Assembly: GCA_946803715.1 (NCBI GenBank) | Contig: CAMPET010000250.1 | Span: 3,901 to 39,242 of the forward strand | DNA: 35,342 nucleotides | Source of the DNA: Beroe ovata | Lineage: Eukaryota > Ctenophora > Nuda > Beroida > Beroidae | Direction of reading: 5' to 3' | Made by a program: the position numbers and the translations under genes | The notes under the pieces: generated by a model | Databases searched by the model: none | What the model was told of the DNA's origin: nothing | What the model saw: the letters and a program-made list of their open reading frames with translations, nothing else | Shown here: one piece after another, positions 24,690 to 34,742 of the stretch | Numbering within the stretch: position 1 is the first letter of the stretch | Layout: each line of letters starts with the position of its first letter

Positions 24690-24971
24690 GTTATTGTGTC
24701 CTTGGCAGTTGGCGGATTCTATTTTTTTGAATTTTGAGAGAAAAACTGATGAAGTCTTTCTAATTTATTTCTTCAATACCTACCAACTTAATATTTCTAA
24801 TCATTCATTGACTTTCACATTTTATCCTATCATTTTGATATAGATGCATTTCACAGTTCACGTATGCTATTTCAATCTTGTCTACATTTTCATCTCCAAT
24901 CGTCAAAAGAGTTGGATAATGGATAGTGCCCGGTGCATAATTTATCACCATAATTGTTCCATAATAGCATA

Positions 24972-26914
24972 ATGAGTGATGATCTGTGTAGGAAGGGTTC
25001 AGGTGTGATGTCTAGGCGAAAAATGCTGTGGTTCGAACGACTGTTCGGTATTGAGGAAGATTTCAAGAGTGTGAGACAAGACCTGAAGTGTGAAAAGGGC
25101 GATGATGAACTTTTCTATATCAGCGGACCTAACGATATCAGGTTGATCTAGAAGTATGTTATGTTTTTTTGAATTTCAATCAGGATCGAATTCGAGTGTA
25201 GAGAATGTGATCAATTTCTGAAATTGTTGCGTGCTCATATACTACTCACGACTGACCCTATTGACACCCATATCTTCACCAGGTACTAAAATTGCTGGCA
25301 ATACGCGAGTTCCCTCTCTTCATACTGACACCACTGACAATAGGTACTGCTGTGGAAGGTTCGAGCACGTGTCAGTGGAAGAGTTACAACAGAGAGTACC
25401 TCCTCCTCCATGTGGTGTCAAGAGTGTCATGTCAGTTGTACAGAGTGACGTGGTGCAACTCATCAACAATCCGGCCAACAACGGAGCTATTTTCCAGGTG
25501 GGGAGAACTGCGTATCACGCAGCTTTCTAAACTAACATTGCGTATCCTACTATTCGGCTAAAACGCATGTCCCATAATAAAATTTTATGACGATAATCAT
25601 TTTGGTTCAGGTTGAGTTCATGAGTTCATAAGTTCATGAGTTCATTGAGTTCATGAGTTATCTTTATTCTCTATGATCAGGTAGCGTCCCAGTTCAATTG
25701 TTTGGAGTTTGTTAACCCGGCAATCACACCGGAGGCCGGGGTTGACAGGTACGAGTACGATCACACCCAGGGACCGGCGTGCAGCATAGCATGCGGCGCG
25801 GGGACCGTCTACAGGAACTATTTCATCTCCATGGAAACCAGGTTCGATTGGATAGTGTGTTACATGGTGTTGTGTGAGGACAGGTGTCGCGTTTCGCACT
25901 TTCAAAACTTGTTACGATAAGTGCGCACATTAGTGTGTCAGTTTTACTCGAGTCTCATTCTGATTCTTAATTTTATGTATTCTCCCCAGCGATAAATACC
26001 CGGAAGCACAATTAGGGCAGACAGCAGACAGACAACTGGATGGGTTTGAGGATATAACTGCCATGCTTGGTAACAGCGACGACGAATTGTTCAGGCTAAA
26101 AAACGGATACCTAACAGCAGATGCCCAACAACTCAATTCCTTCAATGAAAGGTACGGCGAGCCTTAGCCACTCTTCTATAAACTGAAGACAGGGAAATTG
26201 TATGATCACTACCCCTGATTACAGATTCAATCTTCTCTTCTCCCCGTAGATACAAAGAGTTGGTATCGGAAAAGGGCTGGACCACGTCACAACAAATTGA
26301 GTCAGGTCTGTGGAACAAACTAAAGTTGGGTGTTCACTACGATGTAGAGGTGACGTCTAGTAACTGGGGTGAGAGGGTGTCCAGAACACCTGAACAACGA
26401 GTCACCCAGGTAGCTGCAATGTAAACCGAAGGCATCTTTATATCAACTGAAATATTCTCATTAATTTTACTAAATTCCTCTCGTACAAATGAGCTTGTAA
26501 CATGGGCGAGAATATATAGGAAAAGGCAGAATTTTTAGGTGTTATTCGTGTCTTGTTCACACCACTGCATCACAGGTGTTTGCTAGTGCCGCTGCAGTGG
26601 GATATAGCCGGCAGATAGAGCGACACAATTGGGTAACCCTAGCAACCGGAATTCTCGACGCATCATACGAGGGGTTGTTTTGCGTTGCTACGAGCAACCC
26701 CTCCCGGAAATTATTCCTCACGTTTATCGGTGGTGGCGTGTTCCAGAACTCCATGTCGTGGATATGTGACGCAATATATAAAGCTGCCGATAAGTATAGG
26801 ATGTACGGACTGAAGATTAGTCTCGTGTGTTTTGGATCGGTTCCCCCTGTTGTTCAAAATACCGTGGATAGGTTCAATAAGGAACAGGACAAGAAAACGT
26901 GTGCTGGAAGTTGA
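24972..26914 (+). CDS. Conserved protein of unknown function
   Basis: Six exons with agreeing phases, 24972-25141, 25344-25497, 25681-25841, 25990-26151, 26250-26409 and 26576-26914, give 381 aa. Distinctive blocks are CGRFEHVSVEEL (about 60-70), ASQFNCLEFVNPAITPE, DHTQGPACSIACGAGTVYR, LGQTADRQLDG, LGVHYDVEV and LTFIGGGVFQNSMSWI near the C-terminus. No signal peptide or transmembrane helix is apparent. From memory this resembles a family of uncharacterised proteins also found in bacteria and protists, but I cannot name a domain or activity. GGGVF followed by an alternating fold-like C-terminus loosely recalls macro/PARG glycine motifs, which is speculation. The exon 1-2 junction was chosen at AATAG|G (25343) because the stronger CACCAG acceptor at 25282 would give a stop. 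The gene starts 283 bp after EED. Confidence 0.86.
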
Positions 26915-27300
26915 AAATGGGATTGGAGCTGTTTGTTGAGTGAATAACTTTATGTTGCAGGTGAGATAAAAATTATTTTTCCGTAGATTTGGTATGTTTT
27001 TATTTTGATAAAGCTAATGTTTTTCTCATTTTTCGTTGAGTTTAATGTGTATTTGATATTGTTGACAGTGAGGTATTTCTCTACTTCTCTAGTTGAAGTG
27101 TACTGCGATGTTCATAGTACAAAACCACTGTCAAAGAACTATTTGATGTTTCACAATTTGTGTAATTAAGTTGAGTTACTTTCATTTCATCAGTCAAGTT
27201 CTTCTTATCGATATATTCCTTCCTATCGAATGCTATTAATATGTTGAAATTGAGAATACGGCTTTCAACGTAAATTGAATCTCATCCCATATCATCGAAT
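26915..27300. other. Short AT-rich spacer
   Basis: About 390 bp between the unknown gene and EAPP. No AATAAA and no other feature was recognised. Confidence 0.6.
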
Positions 27301-27302
27301 AG

Positions 27303-28630
27303 ATGAAGTCGGATCCAGTTAGCTACGTGGTCGAAGAGGATAGCGATGATTACGGAGCATTGTCGAGCGATGACGAGCACGTCCTGGATTCTGATGATCC
27401 CCTTCTCCAGGGACAGAGTGACACAATTGGTCGTCACGGTGACGTCATAGGTAGTCATGGTGACGTGATGGGGAGCGGTGAAGAGATTGGTGATGATGAC
27501 TTCGAGAAGGAAATGAATGAGGAAATAAAGCAGTCGATGCATTCCTATTTGCAGGTTATTTCCACGCTACATTCTACACAAAGAATTTCATTGACTGGTA
27601 TGCATCATCTGAATGGGTAGTGTTAATCACAATCTACAGTATTGCGTTCCAAATATCTAACCGATAACGTCCCCATAGAAACCCTCAACAAAGGAAGTAG
27701 ATAAAGAAAAGAAAGAAAAACCGAAGTTTTACGACGATGTCTATTTTAACTCAAGGTTGGTAGGTATCGCGTGCACAATACCGATCAATTTCGTGTTTCG
27801 TTCGATCTCAATCAATCGTCTATAGTATGTAAATTTGTGAAAAGTAAGTGATGACATGCTATAACAGCATGACACACTACATGTGATCATTGACACACCA
27901 CGTGAACAGTGACGAAGACGAGAGAGCGCCGGATAAGCGTGTCCAGACTAACGAGGAGCTCCTATACGATCCTGATGATGACGACAAGAACGAGGCATGG
28001 GTTCAGAGGAAGAGGAAAAGCTACCTTCAACCAGGTGTGCTGTGTATAGAGAGGTTTAAATTTCTCCTCGGATGTGAGCAAAATAGGGCCATAATTTGGC
28101 CAGGAATCGATTCCGCGTCCAAAAATACGTGGGAATCCATGGTATTTGCATCAACAGCGCGAAAATTTCTCTGTGAAAGTGAAATCCGATTTTCTGTATG
28201 GAAGACTGTACTAACCTATGGGCCTTTATATCTCGCGAATTTCTGGATCTGGGAGGTTCATCATTGATCATCTATACGCTATACAGGTGCTAAGAAGAAG
28301 AAGAACTCGGAATGTGGTAGCAGTTCAGCAACCCTGGCTTGCCCTGCCTGTATGACAGTCCTGTGTCGCGACTGTCAGCAACACGAAACACACCACAGTC
28401 AGTTCCGAGCTATGTTCGTGTTCAACTGTCTGGTACTGACGAATGAGACGTTGTCTTACAAGGTGAAGGAGGATAAGAGGAGGAGAAGGAGGGGAGGGAA
28501 GAGGAATGAGGAGTCGGAGAAAGATTGTGAGGAGTTGTACAATCCCGTGAAGTGCGCTGTGTGCCAAACTAAAGTCGGAGTCTTCGATAAGGAGGAGGTT
28601 TACCATTTTTTCAATGTTTTGGCGACTTGA
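27303..28630 (+). CDS. EAPP: E2F-associated phosphoprotein
   Basis: Exons 27303-27554, 27679-27755, 27910-28034 and 28287-28630 give 265 aa (human EAPP about 285). EAPP is a nuclear phosphoprotein that binds E2F factors and modulates their transcription activity. The N-terminus is acidic with Ser-Asp clusters (EEDSDDYGALSSDDE, DSDDP) that suit CK2-type phosphorylation, plus a doubled HGDV(I/M)GS unit. Family blocks follow: KFYDDVYFNS, SDEDER, TNEELLYDPDDDDKNEAWV, then two CxxC pairs in ACPACMTVLCRDCQQHE, FRAMFVFNC, a Lys/Arg-rich stretch, and YNPVKCAVCQTKVGVFDKEE ending HFFNVLA. The Cys pairs probably bind zinc. An AG directly precedes the ATG (27301-27302). Confidence 0.94.
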
Positions 28631-28940
28631 ATAACGTTAGGGTGGGTCCAATGATTCATGATAGGAACTCAGTAGGTTGGAAGTGCTGATGATTGAAGTA
28701 TTCCGAGTGATTTTTTAGATTTGAGCACATATTATGCAGAATTCTTTATCAGAACTGAACTCGGTGCTCACATGACCATAATCGTACCTACCAATACGTC
28801 TTTGAGTATTTCTGTTATCAGTTAACAATTCGATACACACCAAAATTAGAAAATAATGCCAGGTTTTGGGGTATCATATTTCACCTTTATGTATTTTTGG
28901 GTCCCATTTTCTTGATGCTTTACGATATTTCGTTGTTACA
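28631..28940. other. Spacer before the S28 peptidase
   Basis: About 310 bp, AT-rich. It ends in a TTGTTACAG acceptor-like site 10 nt before the next ATG. Nothing else is seen. Confidence 0.6.
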
Positions 28941-28951
28941 GGAGGACAAAA

Positions 28952-30421
28952 ATGACGTTTATATTTGCATTGGTGTGCTTTATTCTCCTCCCAGAGGTTG
29001 TGGTATCGGTATCAGTTCCCAGGATGATGGGATCTCTGTACCGCAAGGATGTAAAGCACGATAATGAGTGGAAAACCGTCTATGTGAACCAGACCCTCGA
29101 CCATTTCAACCTGGATAGTTCGTTGGAATCTCACACATTCACTCAGAGAGTTTTGATCAGCACCAAACATTGGAAACCGACAGGGGCTGTATTTTTCTAC
29201 ACGGGAAATGAGGGTGACATCACTTTATTTGCTCAAAACACCGGTTTTATATTCGAGATAGCTCCTGCTTTTGATGCAGCAGTAGTTTTCGCAGAGCATC
29301 GTTACTATGGTGAATCAATGCCGTATGGAAACGAGTCGCTCAGTGATTGGTCGAGAGCTAGGTTCCTTACAAGTGAACAAGCAATGGCTGATTTCGTTGA
29401 AAATGTTAGGTGGCTGAAGGAGGATTATTTGAAGAATATGAAAGCGCCGGTCATCACATTTGGTGGGTCCTATGGTGGGATGTTGGCGGCTTGGATGAGA
29501 ATGAAGTACCCTAGTCTGATTCAGGGTACTATTGCTGCTTCTGCTCCTGTTTGGATGTTCCCTGGGATGGCTAAAGATGAGAGTAGGCCGTATCAGATTA
29601 TCACAGAAGCATTTGGTATGGACTATCCGAATTGCCCCGATAAGGTCTCCAAAAGCTGGAACATGATCAGTGACCTAGGAACAACTCGAGCTGGACGAAT
29701 GAAACTACACCAACTGTTCCACACGTGCAGGTCAGAAATGACCCAGGATGACGTCCTCAAACTTATCTACTGGCTTAGCGACATGTACTTTGATATGGCC
29801 ATGGTGAATTATCCTTACCCAACTAGTTTCTTGGCGGAACTTCCAGCGTGGCCCGTAAAAGAGTTTTGCAGACGAGCTAATGCATCTGAGGATGTGTTGA
29901 AAAGCATTGCACTAGGCGCTCAAGTCTATCTAAACTATACGGGAGAAGCAGAGTGCCTGAATTTGAATTCTGATCCCGCCCCTGGTCTTGGGACTATGAG
30001 TTGGTACTACCAGGCTTGTACAGAGAACATACTTCCAAGCAGCAGTGATGTGACGAAAGACATGTTCTTTGGCTGGGTCTTTGATTTGGAAGAATATGTC
30101 CAACTGTGCCGAAAGCAATACGAAACTGAACCAAGACCATACTGGTTGAAATATCTCTTTGGTGGCTTGGATGGTTTTGATTTCTCCGGTTACTCCAACA
30201 TCTTTTTCTCCAATGGTAAACTCGACCCATGGTCTGCTGGCGGAACCAACATAGTTGATACCCCATTTTGCCTTAGCGATTGTCCCAATGTTGTAATCAA
30301 AGACGGGGCCCACCACTTGGACATAAGATCGTCCAACCCTGCTGATCCTGATAGTGTGAAGGAAGCTCGGAAACTAGAGGTGGACGCTATCAAAAGATGG
30401 ACGAAGAGAAAGTCATTTTAG
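28952..30421 (+). CDS. DPP7: Serine carboxypeptidase S28 family peptidase (DPP7/PRCP type), secreted or lysosomal
   Basis: 489 aa in one exon. A hydrophobic signal peptide covers about residues 1-20. The mature enzyme begins before the family block VNQTLDHFN. The S28 catalytic triad is visible: Ser173 in GGSYGGM, Asp425 in NGKLDPWSAGG and His in GAHHLDIR (454-455). Also typical are FFYTGNEGD, VFAEHRYYGESMPYG, MVNYPYPTSFL and QACTEN. Several N-glycosylation sequons (NQT, NES, NYT, NAS) suit a secretory or lysosomal enzyme. The family cleaves after proline: DPP7 releases X-Pro dipeptides and PRCP removes the residue after Pro. ARKLE near the end favours DPP7, but the two are hard to separate. 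No intron interrupts the coding region, unlike most neighbours. An AG at 28940-28941 suggests a 5' UTR intron or trans-splice site. Confidence 0.95.
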   Translation: MTFIFALVCFILLPEVVVSVSVPRMMGSLYRKDVKHDNEWKTVYVNQTLDHFNLDSSLESHTFTQRVLISTKHWKPTGAVFFYTGNEGDITLFAQNTGFIFEIAPAFDAAVVFAEHRYYGESMPYGNESLSDWSRARFLTSEQAMADFVENVRWLKEDYLKNMKAPVITFGGSYGGMLAAWMRMKYPSLIQGTIAASAPVWMFPGMAKDESRPYQIITEAFGMDYPNCPDKVSKSWNMISDLGTTRAGRMKLHQLFHTCRSEMTQDDVLKLIYWLSDMYFDMAMVNYPYPTSFLAELPAWPVKEFCRRANASEDVLKSIALGAQVYLNYTGEAECLNLNSDPAPGLGTMSWYYQACTENILPSSSDVTKDMFFGWVFDLEEYVQLCRKQYETEPRPYWLKYLFGGLDGFDFSGYSNIFFSNGKLDPWSAGGTNIVDTPFCLSDCPNVVIKDGAHHLDIRSSNPADPDSVKEARKLEVDAIKRWTKRKSF

Positions 30422-30935
30422 AACTTTAGTTCTGTTCAGCTACTAGGTACCTACCAGCCATAGATGATGTAATGATTATTGTTTGATGATTGTTTTTATA
30501 CTGAATATTTCCATGTAACCTTTTGTATTTTTGAAATAAAGTAACTGCATTAAACTCTTCTTACTACTTTTAATCAAGCAATTAACAAAATTTTGATTAA
30601 TATTGATTTGGAGCGTTTTTAAGTGATCAGTAATGAATTTGATAAAAAAAGATGATTGATTTTTTGTTCCTGTTTTTGTATTTGAACTTCACTTAGTGGA
30701 AGATTGATAGTTCGAACTAAAAAGGACAGTTCATACTGTCGTATTTTGCGAGGTACGATCCAGTTTTTCTTTTTATAAGCCCAGTTCCTCAATTGAACAT
30801 ATCTTCTAAACCCACCATAATATTCAGGAATCTACCTTCAATGAAAGTAGGTATGAATGTGAATTTACAGATCTTGTTCAGACATCCGAATTTCTTAGAC
30901 TCATAACAGCTTTGATTCAGCATGTGATCTAAGTA
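30422..30935. other. S28 gene 3' UTR and spacer
   Basis: Contains the AATAAA at 30535-30540, then AT-rich sequence, and ends with a TTTGATTCAG acceptor-like site 15 nt before the next start. No other gene is seen. Confidence 0.65.
30535..30540 (+). terminator. Poly(A) signal AATAAA of the S28 peptidase
   Basis: AATAAA 114 nt after the stop codon. Confidence 0.8.
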
Positions 30936-32116
30936 ATGATGAAAGCGTTAGCAAGAAACAAGAAAATCATCATACACAACATAAAAACGCCTGGGCCTTC
31001 AAACTTCTTTGACCCTGAGACTTATAATTTCCTTGATAAAGATCATGTCTTTGATCTTGTAGAGAGGTAGGGAAATGGCAGCAGTATGCTTGGGAATGTG
31101 GACCCTTCTTTCATAGTTCCGTGAACTAATGAATTTGTCTTATTCTGTTTTCATACTCTGTCAGGGGAATAGTGAAGCTAGAAGTTGCAGATATACCTTA
31201 TATTATCCTAATTGATACAACCTGTGGAACTTTCTATGATACAACAAAAGCATGTTTCATCAGTGAAGCGGAAGCTAAAAAACTTACTGATAGGTGAATA
31301 TCGAATCTGTCTTCAAACAACGTTTCATGGGAGGTCGCTATCTATCTTTATTTCTTACCTAACGCACAATTTCCAGTGGTAAAGCCGAGTTGAGATTAAA
31401 ACCTCAAAAATTAGCTTATGAAGATAATGAGAAGAAAGAAGACTTGAAAGAAAAGTATGTTCACGAAATTGAATGACGACAACCGAATCAAATTCTATGA
31501 AATGTTCCATATCAATTGAGCATTGATGACTTGAATCGAGATGTACTCCCTAATGTCAAAATAATATTTCCGACCTCGCAGGGTTCTGATGGGCGCCGCT
31601 GCTGCAGGTGGCACCACTGCAGTGGCGGCTGGTGCTGCCTCTCTTCCGTTTTTAGCCGGCTTCACCTCTGCTGGAGTCGCTGCAGGATCTGTGGCTGCCG
31701 GTATACAGTCGAGTATAGGCTGTGTCGCGGCTGGATCAGGATTTGCTGCCATGCAGAGTCTAGCTGCCACCACACTCATAGGAACCTGCCTGCCTGCAGT
31801 TGTGGCTGGTGCTGCTGTGGCGGGAACTGCCACTGCTGGAGCCATGCTTTTCAAACACCGCCGTGAGAAGAAGAGCAAGCAAGAAGAAGCTCGTCTTGTC
31901 AAGAATGCTCAGAAGAAGCCACTTCAAACTAAAGACGAAATGGGCGAATCCGATGATTTGATCTATGAGGAAGATGCTGTCTCAGAGATACAGGTTACAC
32001 AGCTGCTCCCTCCCCATTATGATGATATCAACAATCATACTCAGGATCACACTGGGACAACTACCCCGCCCCCCGAATACAATCCCTTGACTCAAACAGT
32101 GGACTTTGATTGGTAA
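30936..32116 (+). CDS. IFI6/IFI27 (ISG12)-like membrane protein with extra N-terminal region and PPxY tail (copy 1)
   Basis: Exons 30936-31066, 31165-31293, 31377-31454 and 31582-32116 give 290 aa. Every intron is phase 2. Residues 1-112 form a soluble-looking region I do not recognise (FFDPETYNFLDKDHVFDLV, IPYIILIDTTCGTFYD, acidic/Lys-rich end). Residues 116-200 are Ala/Gly-rich and hydrophobic with FTSAGVAAGSVAAGIQS, the hallmark of the interferon-induced 6-16/ISG12 family. In vertebrates that family sits in mitochondrial or ER membranes and affects apoptosis and antiviral responses. A basic juxtamembrane stretch (HRREKKSK) and an acidic tail follow, with two PPxY motifs, PPHY (256-259) and PPEY (276-279), that could recruit WW-domain ubiquitin ligases. 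The start ATG (two in tandem) follows an in-frame TAA at 30930. Homology to ISG12 is by pattern only. Function here is unknown. Confidence 0.82.
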
Positions 32117-32690
32117 TCGTGATCGTGATCCTATGTTGAATGGTTTCCAAAAAATTTCTTGTATTTCGTACTCACCATGATAATATTGTAATATGGACTA
32201 TGGAGTGAACTACCGTATTTAATACGCGCGCGATTCTTATTTGTTTGTTTGTTGTTTTGTTTTTATCACGATACTTTAAAACTATAGACTTTTAGAATTC
32301 ATTTCATAACATTTTTACATTTTGATCGCGGAAATCATTAAATATTCAATTGATTTGCAATTAATTTCATAGACTACACTGCGACTTTGTTTGTTGTCCT
32401 CCTTCGTTCGAATAAAAGGCTGTCTAGTGTTTTATTATGCGACTTAAGACGCGAGTTTTGTTTACACGCTTCATTATAATGTTCTGGTGATACTGATAGG
32501 TACCTACTTAGCTAGTGGGTATCGCATCTTGATCAAATGCGACTTACGAAAACTCACTGTTACCTCCTTTCAGTTTATGTCATGGTCATAATTTCATCAC
32601 TTCTTGAGTGATCATGAACAACAGCAACTGCACTCGTCAAAAGTGAGATTCCTCAAGCTCATTCCTATCGAATATTACTAGTTTTTATCA
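32117..32690. repeat. Downstream unit of copy 1, duplicated after copy 2
   Basis: 3' UTR and spacer, including the AATAAA at 32411. By eye it is identical to 33298-33871. After copy 3 it recurs in diverged form with small deletions (34452-35035). It encodes nothing recognisable. Confidence 0.9.
32411..32416 (+). terminator. Poly(A) signal of IFI6-like copy 1
   Basis: AATAAA 295 nt after the stop. The same spacing occurs after copy 2. Confidence 0.75.
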
Positions 32691-32721
32691 TATAAATTGA
32701 GCATTGATGACTTGAACCGAG

Positions 32722-33297
32722 ATGTACTCCCTAATGTCAAAACGATATTTCCGACCCCTCAGGGTTCTGATAGGAGCAACTGCTGCAGGTGGCACCACTG
32801 CAGTGGCGGCTGGTGCTGCCTCTGTGCCGTTTTTAGCCGGCTTCACCTCTGCTGGAGTCGCTGCAGGATCTGTGGCTGCCGGTATACAGTCGAGTATAGG
32901 CTGTGTCGCGGCTGGATCAGGATTTGCTGCCATGCAGAGTCTAGCTGCCACCACACTCATAGGAACCTGCCTGCCTGCAGTTGTGGCTGGTGCTGCTGTG
33001 GCGGGAACTGCCACTGCTGGAGCCATGCTTTTCAAACACCGCCGTGAGAAGAAGAGCAAGCAAGAAGAAGCTCGTCTTGTCAAGAATGCTCAGAAGAAGC
33101 CACTTCAAACTAAAGACGAAATGGGCGAATCCGATGATTTGATCTATGAGGAAGATGCTGTCTCAGAGATACAGGTTACACAGCTGCTCCCTCCCCATTA
33201 TGATGATATCAACAATCATACTCAGGATCACACTGGGACAACTACCCCGCCCCCCGAATACAATCCCTTGACTCAAACAGTGGACTTTGATTGGTAA
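32722..33297 (+). CDS. IFI6/IFI27-like copy 2: duplicated terminal exon or short gene
   Basis: A tandem copy of exon 4 only. If spliced, the exon begins at 32763 after CCCCTCAG and reads GTT CTG ATA in the same phase as copy 1. It could also be translated on its own from ATG 32722, because the former intron sequence is open here (CGA where copy 1 has TAA). That yields 191 aa with a basic N-terminus (MYSLMSKRYFRPLRVLIG). The membrane segment, basic stretch and both PPxY motifs match copy 1. The 5' part matches copy 3 and the 3' part matches copy 1, so this copy is a hybrid. No exon 1-3 equivalents precede it. It is either an alternative last exon of the upstream gene or a promoter-less or independent short gene. 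Confidence 0.7.
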   Translation: MYSLMSKRYFRPLRVLIGATAAGGTTAVAAGAASVPFLAGFTSAGVAAGSVAAGIQSSIGCVAAGSGFAAMQSLAATTLIGTCLPAVVAGAAVAGTATAGAMLFKHRREKKSKQEEARLVKNAQKKPLQTKDEMGESDDLIYEEDAVSEIQVTQLLPPHYDDINNHTQDHTGTTTPPPEYNPLTQTVDFDW

Positions 33298-33591
33298 TCG
33301 TGATCGTGATCCTATGTTGAATGGTTTCCAAAAAATTTCTTGTATTTCGTACTCACCATGATAATATTGTAATATGGACTATGGAGTGAACTACCGTATT
33401 TAATACGCGCGCGATTCTTATTTGTTTGTTTGTTGTTTTGTTTTTATCACGATACTTTAAAACTATAGACTTTTAGAATTCATTTCATAACATTTTTACA
33501 TTTTGATCGCGGAAATCATTAAATATTCAATTGATTTGCAATTAATTTCATAGACTACACTGCGACTTTGTTTGTTGTCCTCCTTCGTTCG

Positions 33592-33597
33592 AATAAA
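33592..33597 (+). terminator. Poly(A) signal of copy 2
   Basis: AATAAA 295 nt after the copy 2 stop, in sequence identical to that after copy 1. Confidence 0.75.
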
Positions 33598-33902
33598 AGG
33601 CTGTCTAGTGTTTTATTATGCGACTTAAGACGCGAGTTTTGTTTACACGCTTCATTATAATGTTCTGGTGATACTGATAGGTACCTACTTAGCTAGTGGG
33701 TATCGCATCTTGATCAAATGCGACTTACGAAAACTCACTGTTACCTCCTTTCAGTTTATGTCATGGTCATAATTTCATCACTTCTTGAGTGATCATGAAC
33801 AACAGCAACTGCACTCGTCAAAAGTGAGATTCCTCAAGCTCATTCCTATCGAATATTACTAGTTTTTATCATATAAATTGAGCATTGATGACTTGAACCG
33901 AG

Positions 33903-34451
33903 ATGTACTCCCTAATGTCAAAACGATATTTCCGACCCCTCAGGGTTCTGATAGGAGCAACTGCTGCAGGTGGCACCACTGCAGTGGCGGCTGGTGCTGC
34001 CTCTGTGCCGTTTTTAGCCGGCTTCACCTCTGCTGGAGTCGCTGCAGGATCTGTGGCTGCCGGTATACAGTCGAGTATAGGCTGTGTCGCGGCTGGATCA
34101 GGATTTGCTGCCATGCAAAGTCTAGCTGCCACCACACTCATAGGAACCTGCCTGCCTGCAGTTGTGGCTGGTGCTGCTGTGGCGGGCACAGTCACTGCTG
34201 GAGCCATGCTATTCAAACACCGTCGTGAGAAGAAGAGCAAGCAAGAAGGAGCTCGTTCTGTCGAGAATGCTCAGAAGAAGCCACCTCAAACTAAAGACGA
34301 AATTGGCGAATCCGATGATTTGATCTACGAGGAAGATGCTGTCTCAGAGATACAGGATACACAGCTGCTCCCTCCCCATTATGATGATATCAGCAATCAT
34401 ACTCAGGATCACACTGGGAAAACTACCCCGCCCCCCGAATACAATCCCTAG
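33903..34451 (+). CDS. IFI6/IFI27-like copy 3, C-terminally shortened
   Basis: Third terminal-exon copy, with acceptor CCCCTCAG before 33944 and an alternative intron-derived ATG at 33903 (182 aa). The membrane segment is intact. Changes from copies 1-2 include T-V for T-A around the second hydrophobic part and several tail substitutions (EEARLVK to EGARSVE). A TTG-to-TAG change ends the protein right after PPEYNP, nine residues early. Both PPxY motifs (PPHY and PPEY) survive. This copy and its downstream region are the most diverged of the first three, which suggests it is the older partner. Confidence 0.7.
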   Translation: MYSLMSKRYFRPLRVLIGATAAGGTTAVAAGAASVPFLAGFTSAGVAAGSVAAGIQSSIGCVAAGSGFAAMQSLAATTLIGTCLPAVVAGAAVAGTVTAGAMLFKHRREKKSKQEGARSVENAQKKPPQTKDEIGESDDLIYEEDAVSEIQDTQLLPPHYDDISNHTQDHTGKTTPPPEYNP

Positions 34452-34736
34452 ACTCAAACAGTGGACTTTGATTGGTAATCGTGATCCTAAGTTGAATGGT
34501 TTCCAAAAAATTCTTGTATTTCGTACTCACAATGATAATATTGTAATATGGACTATGGAGTGAACTACCGTATTTAATACGGGCGCGATTCTTATTTGTT
34601 TGTTTGTTGTTTTTTATCACGATACTTTAAAACTATGGACTTTTAGAATTCATTTCATAACATTTTTACATGTTGATCGTGGAAATTATTAATTATTCAA
34701 TCGATTTGTAATAAATTGTTGTCCTCCCTTCGTTCG

Positions 34737-34742
34737 AATAAA
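34737..34742 (+). terminator. Poly(A) signal of copy 3
   Basis: AATAAA 286 nt after the early stop, homologous to those of copies 1 and 2. Confidence 0.7.

Noticed and set aside
31495-34240. Long antisense and alternate-frame ORFs (116-135 aa) over the IFI6-like copies
   Set aside because: They mirror Ala/Gly codons of the sense exon, recur only because the unit is duplicated, and have no splice or start context of their own.
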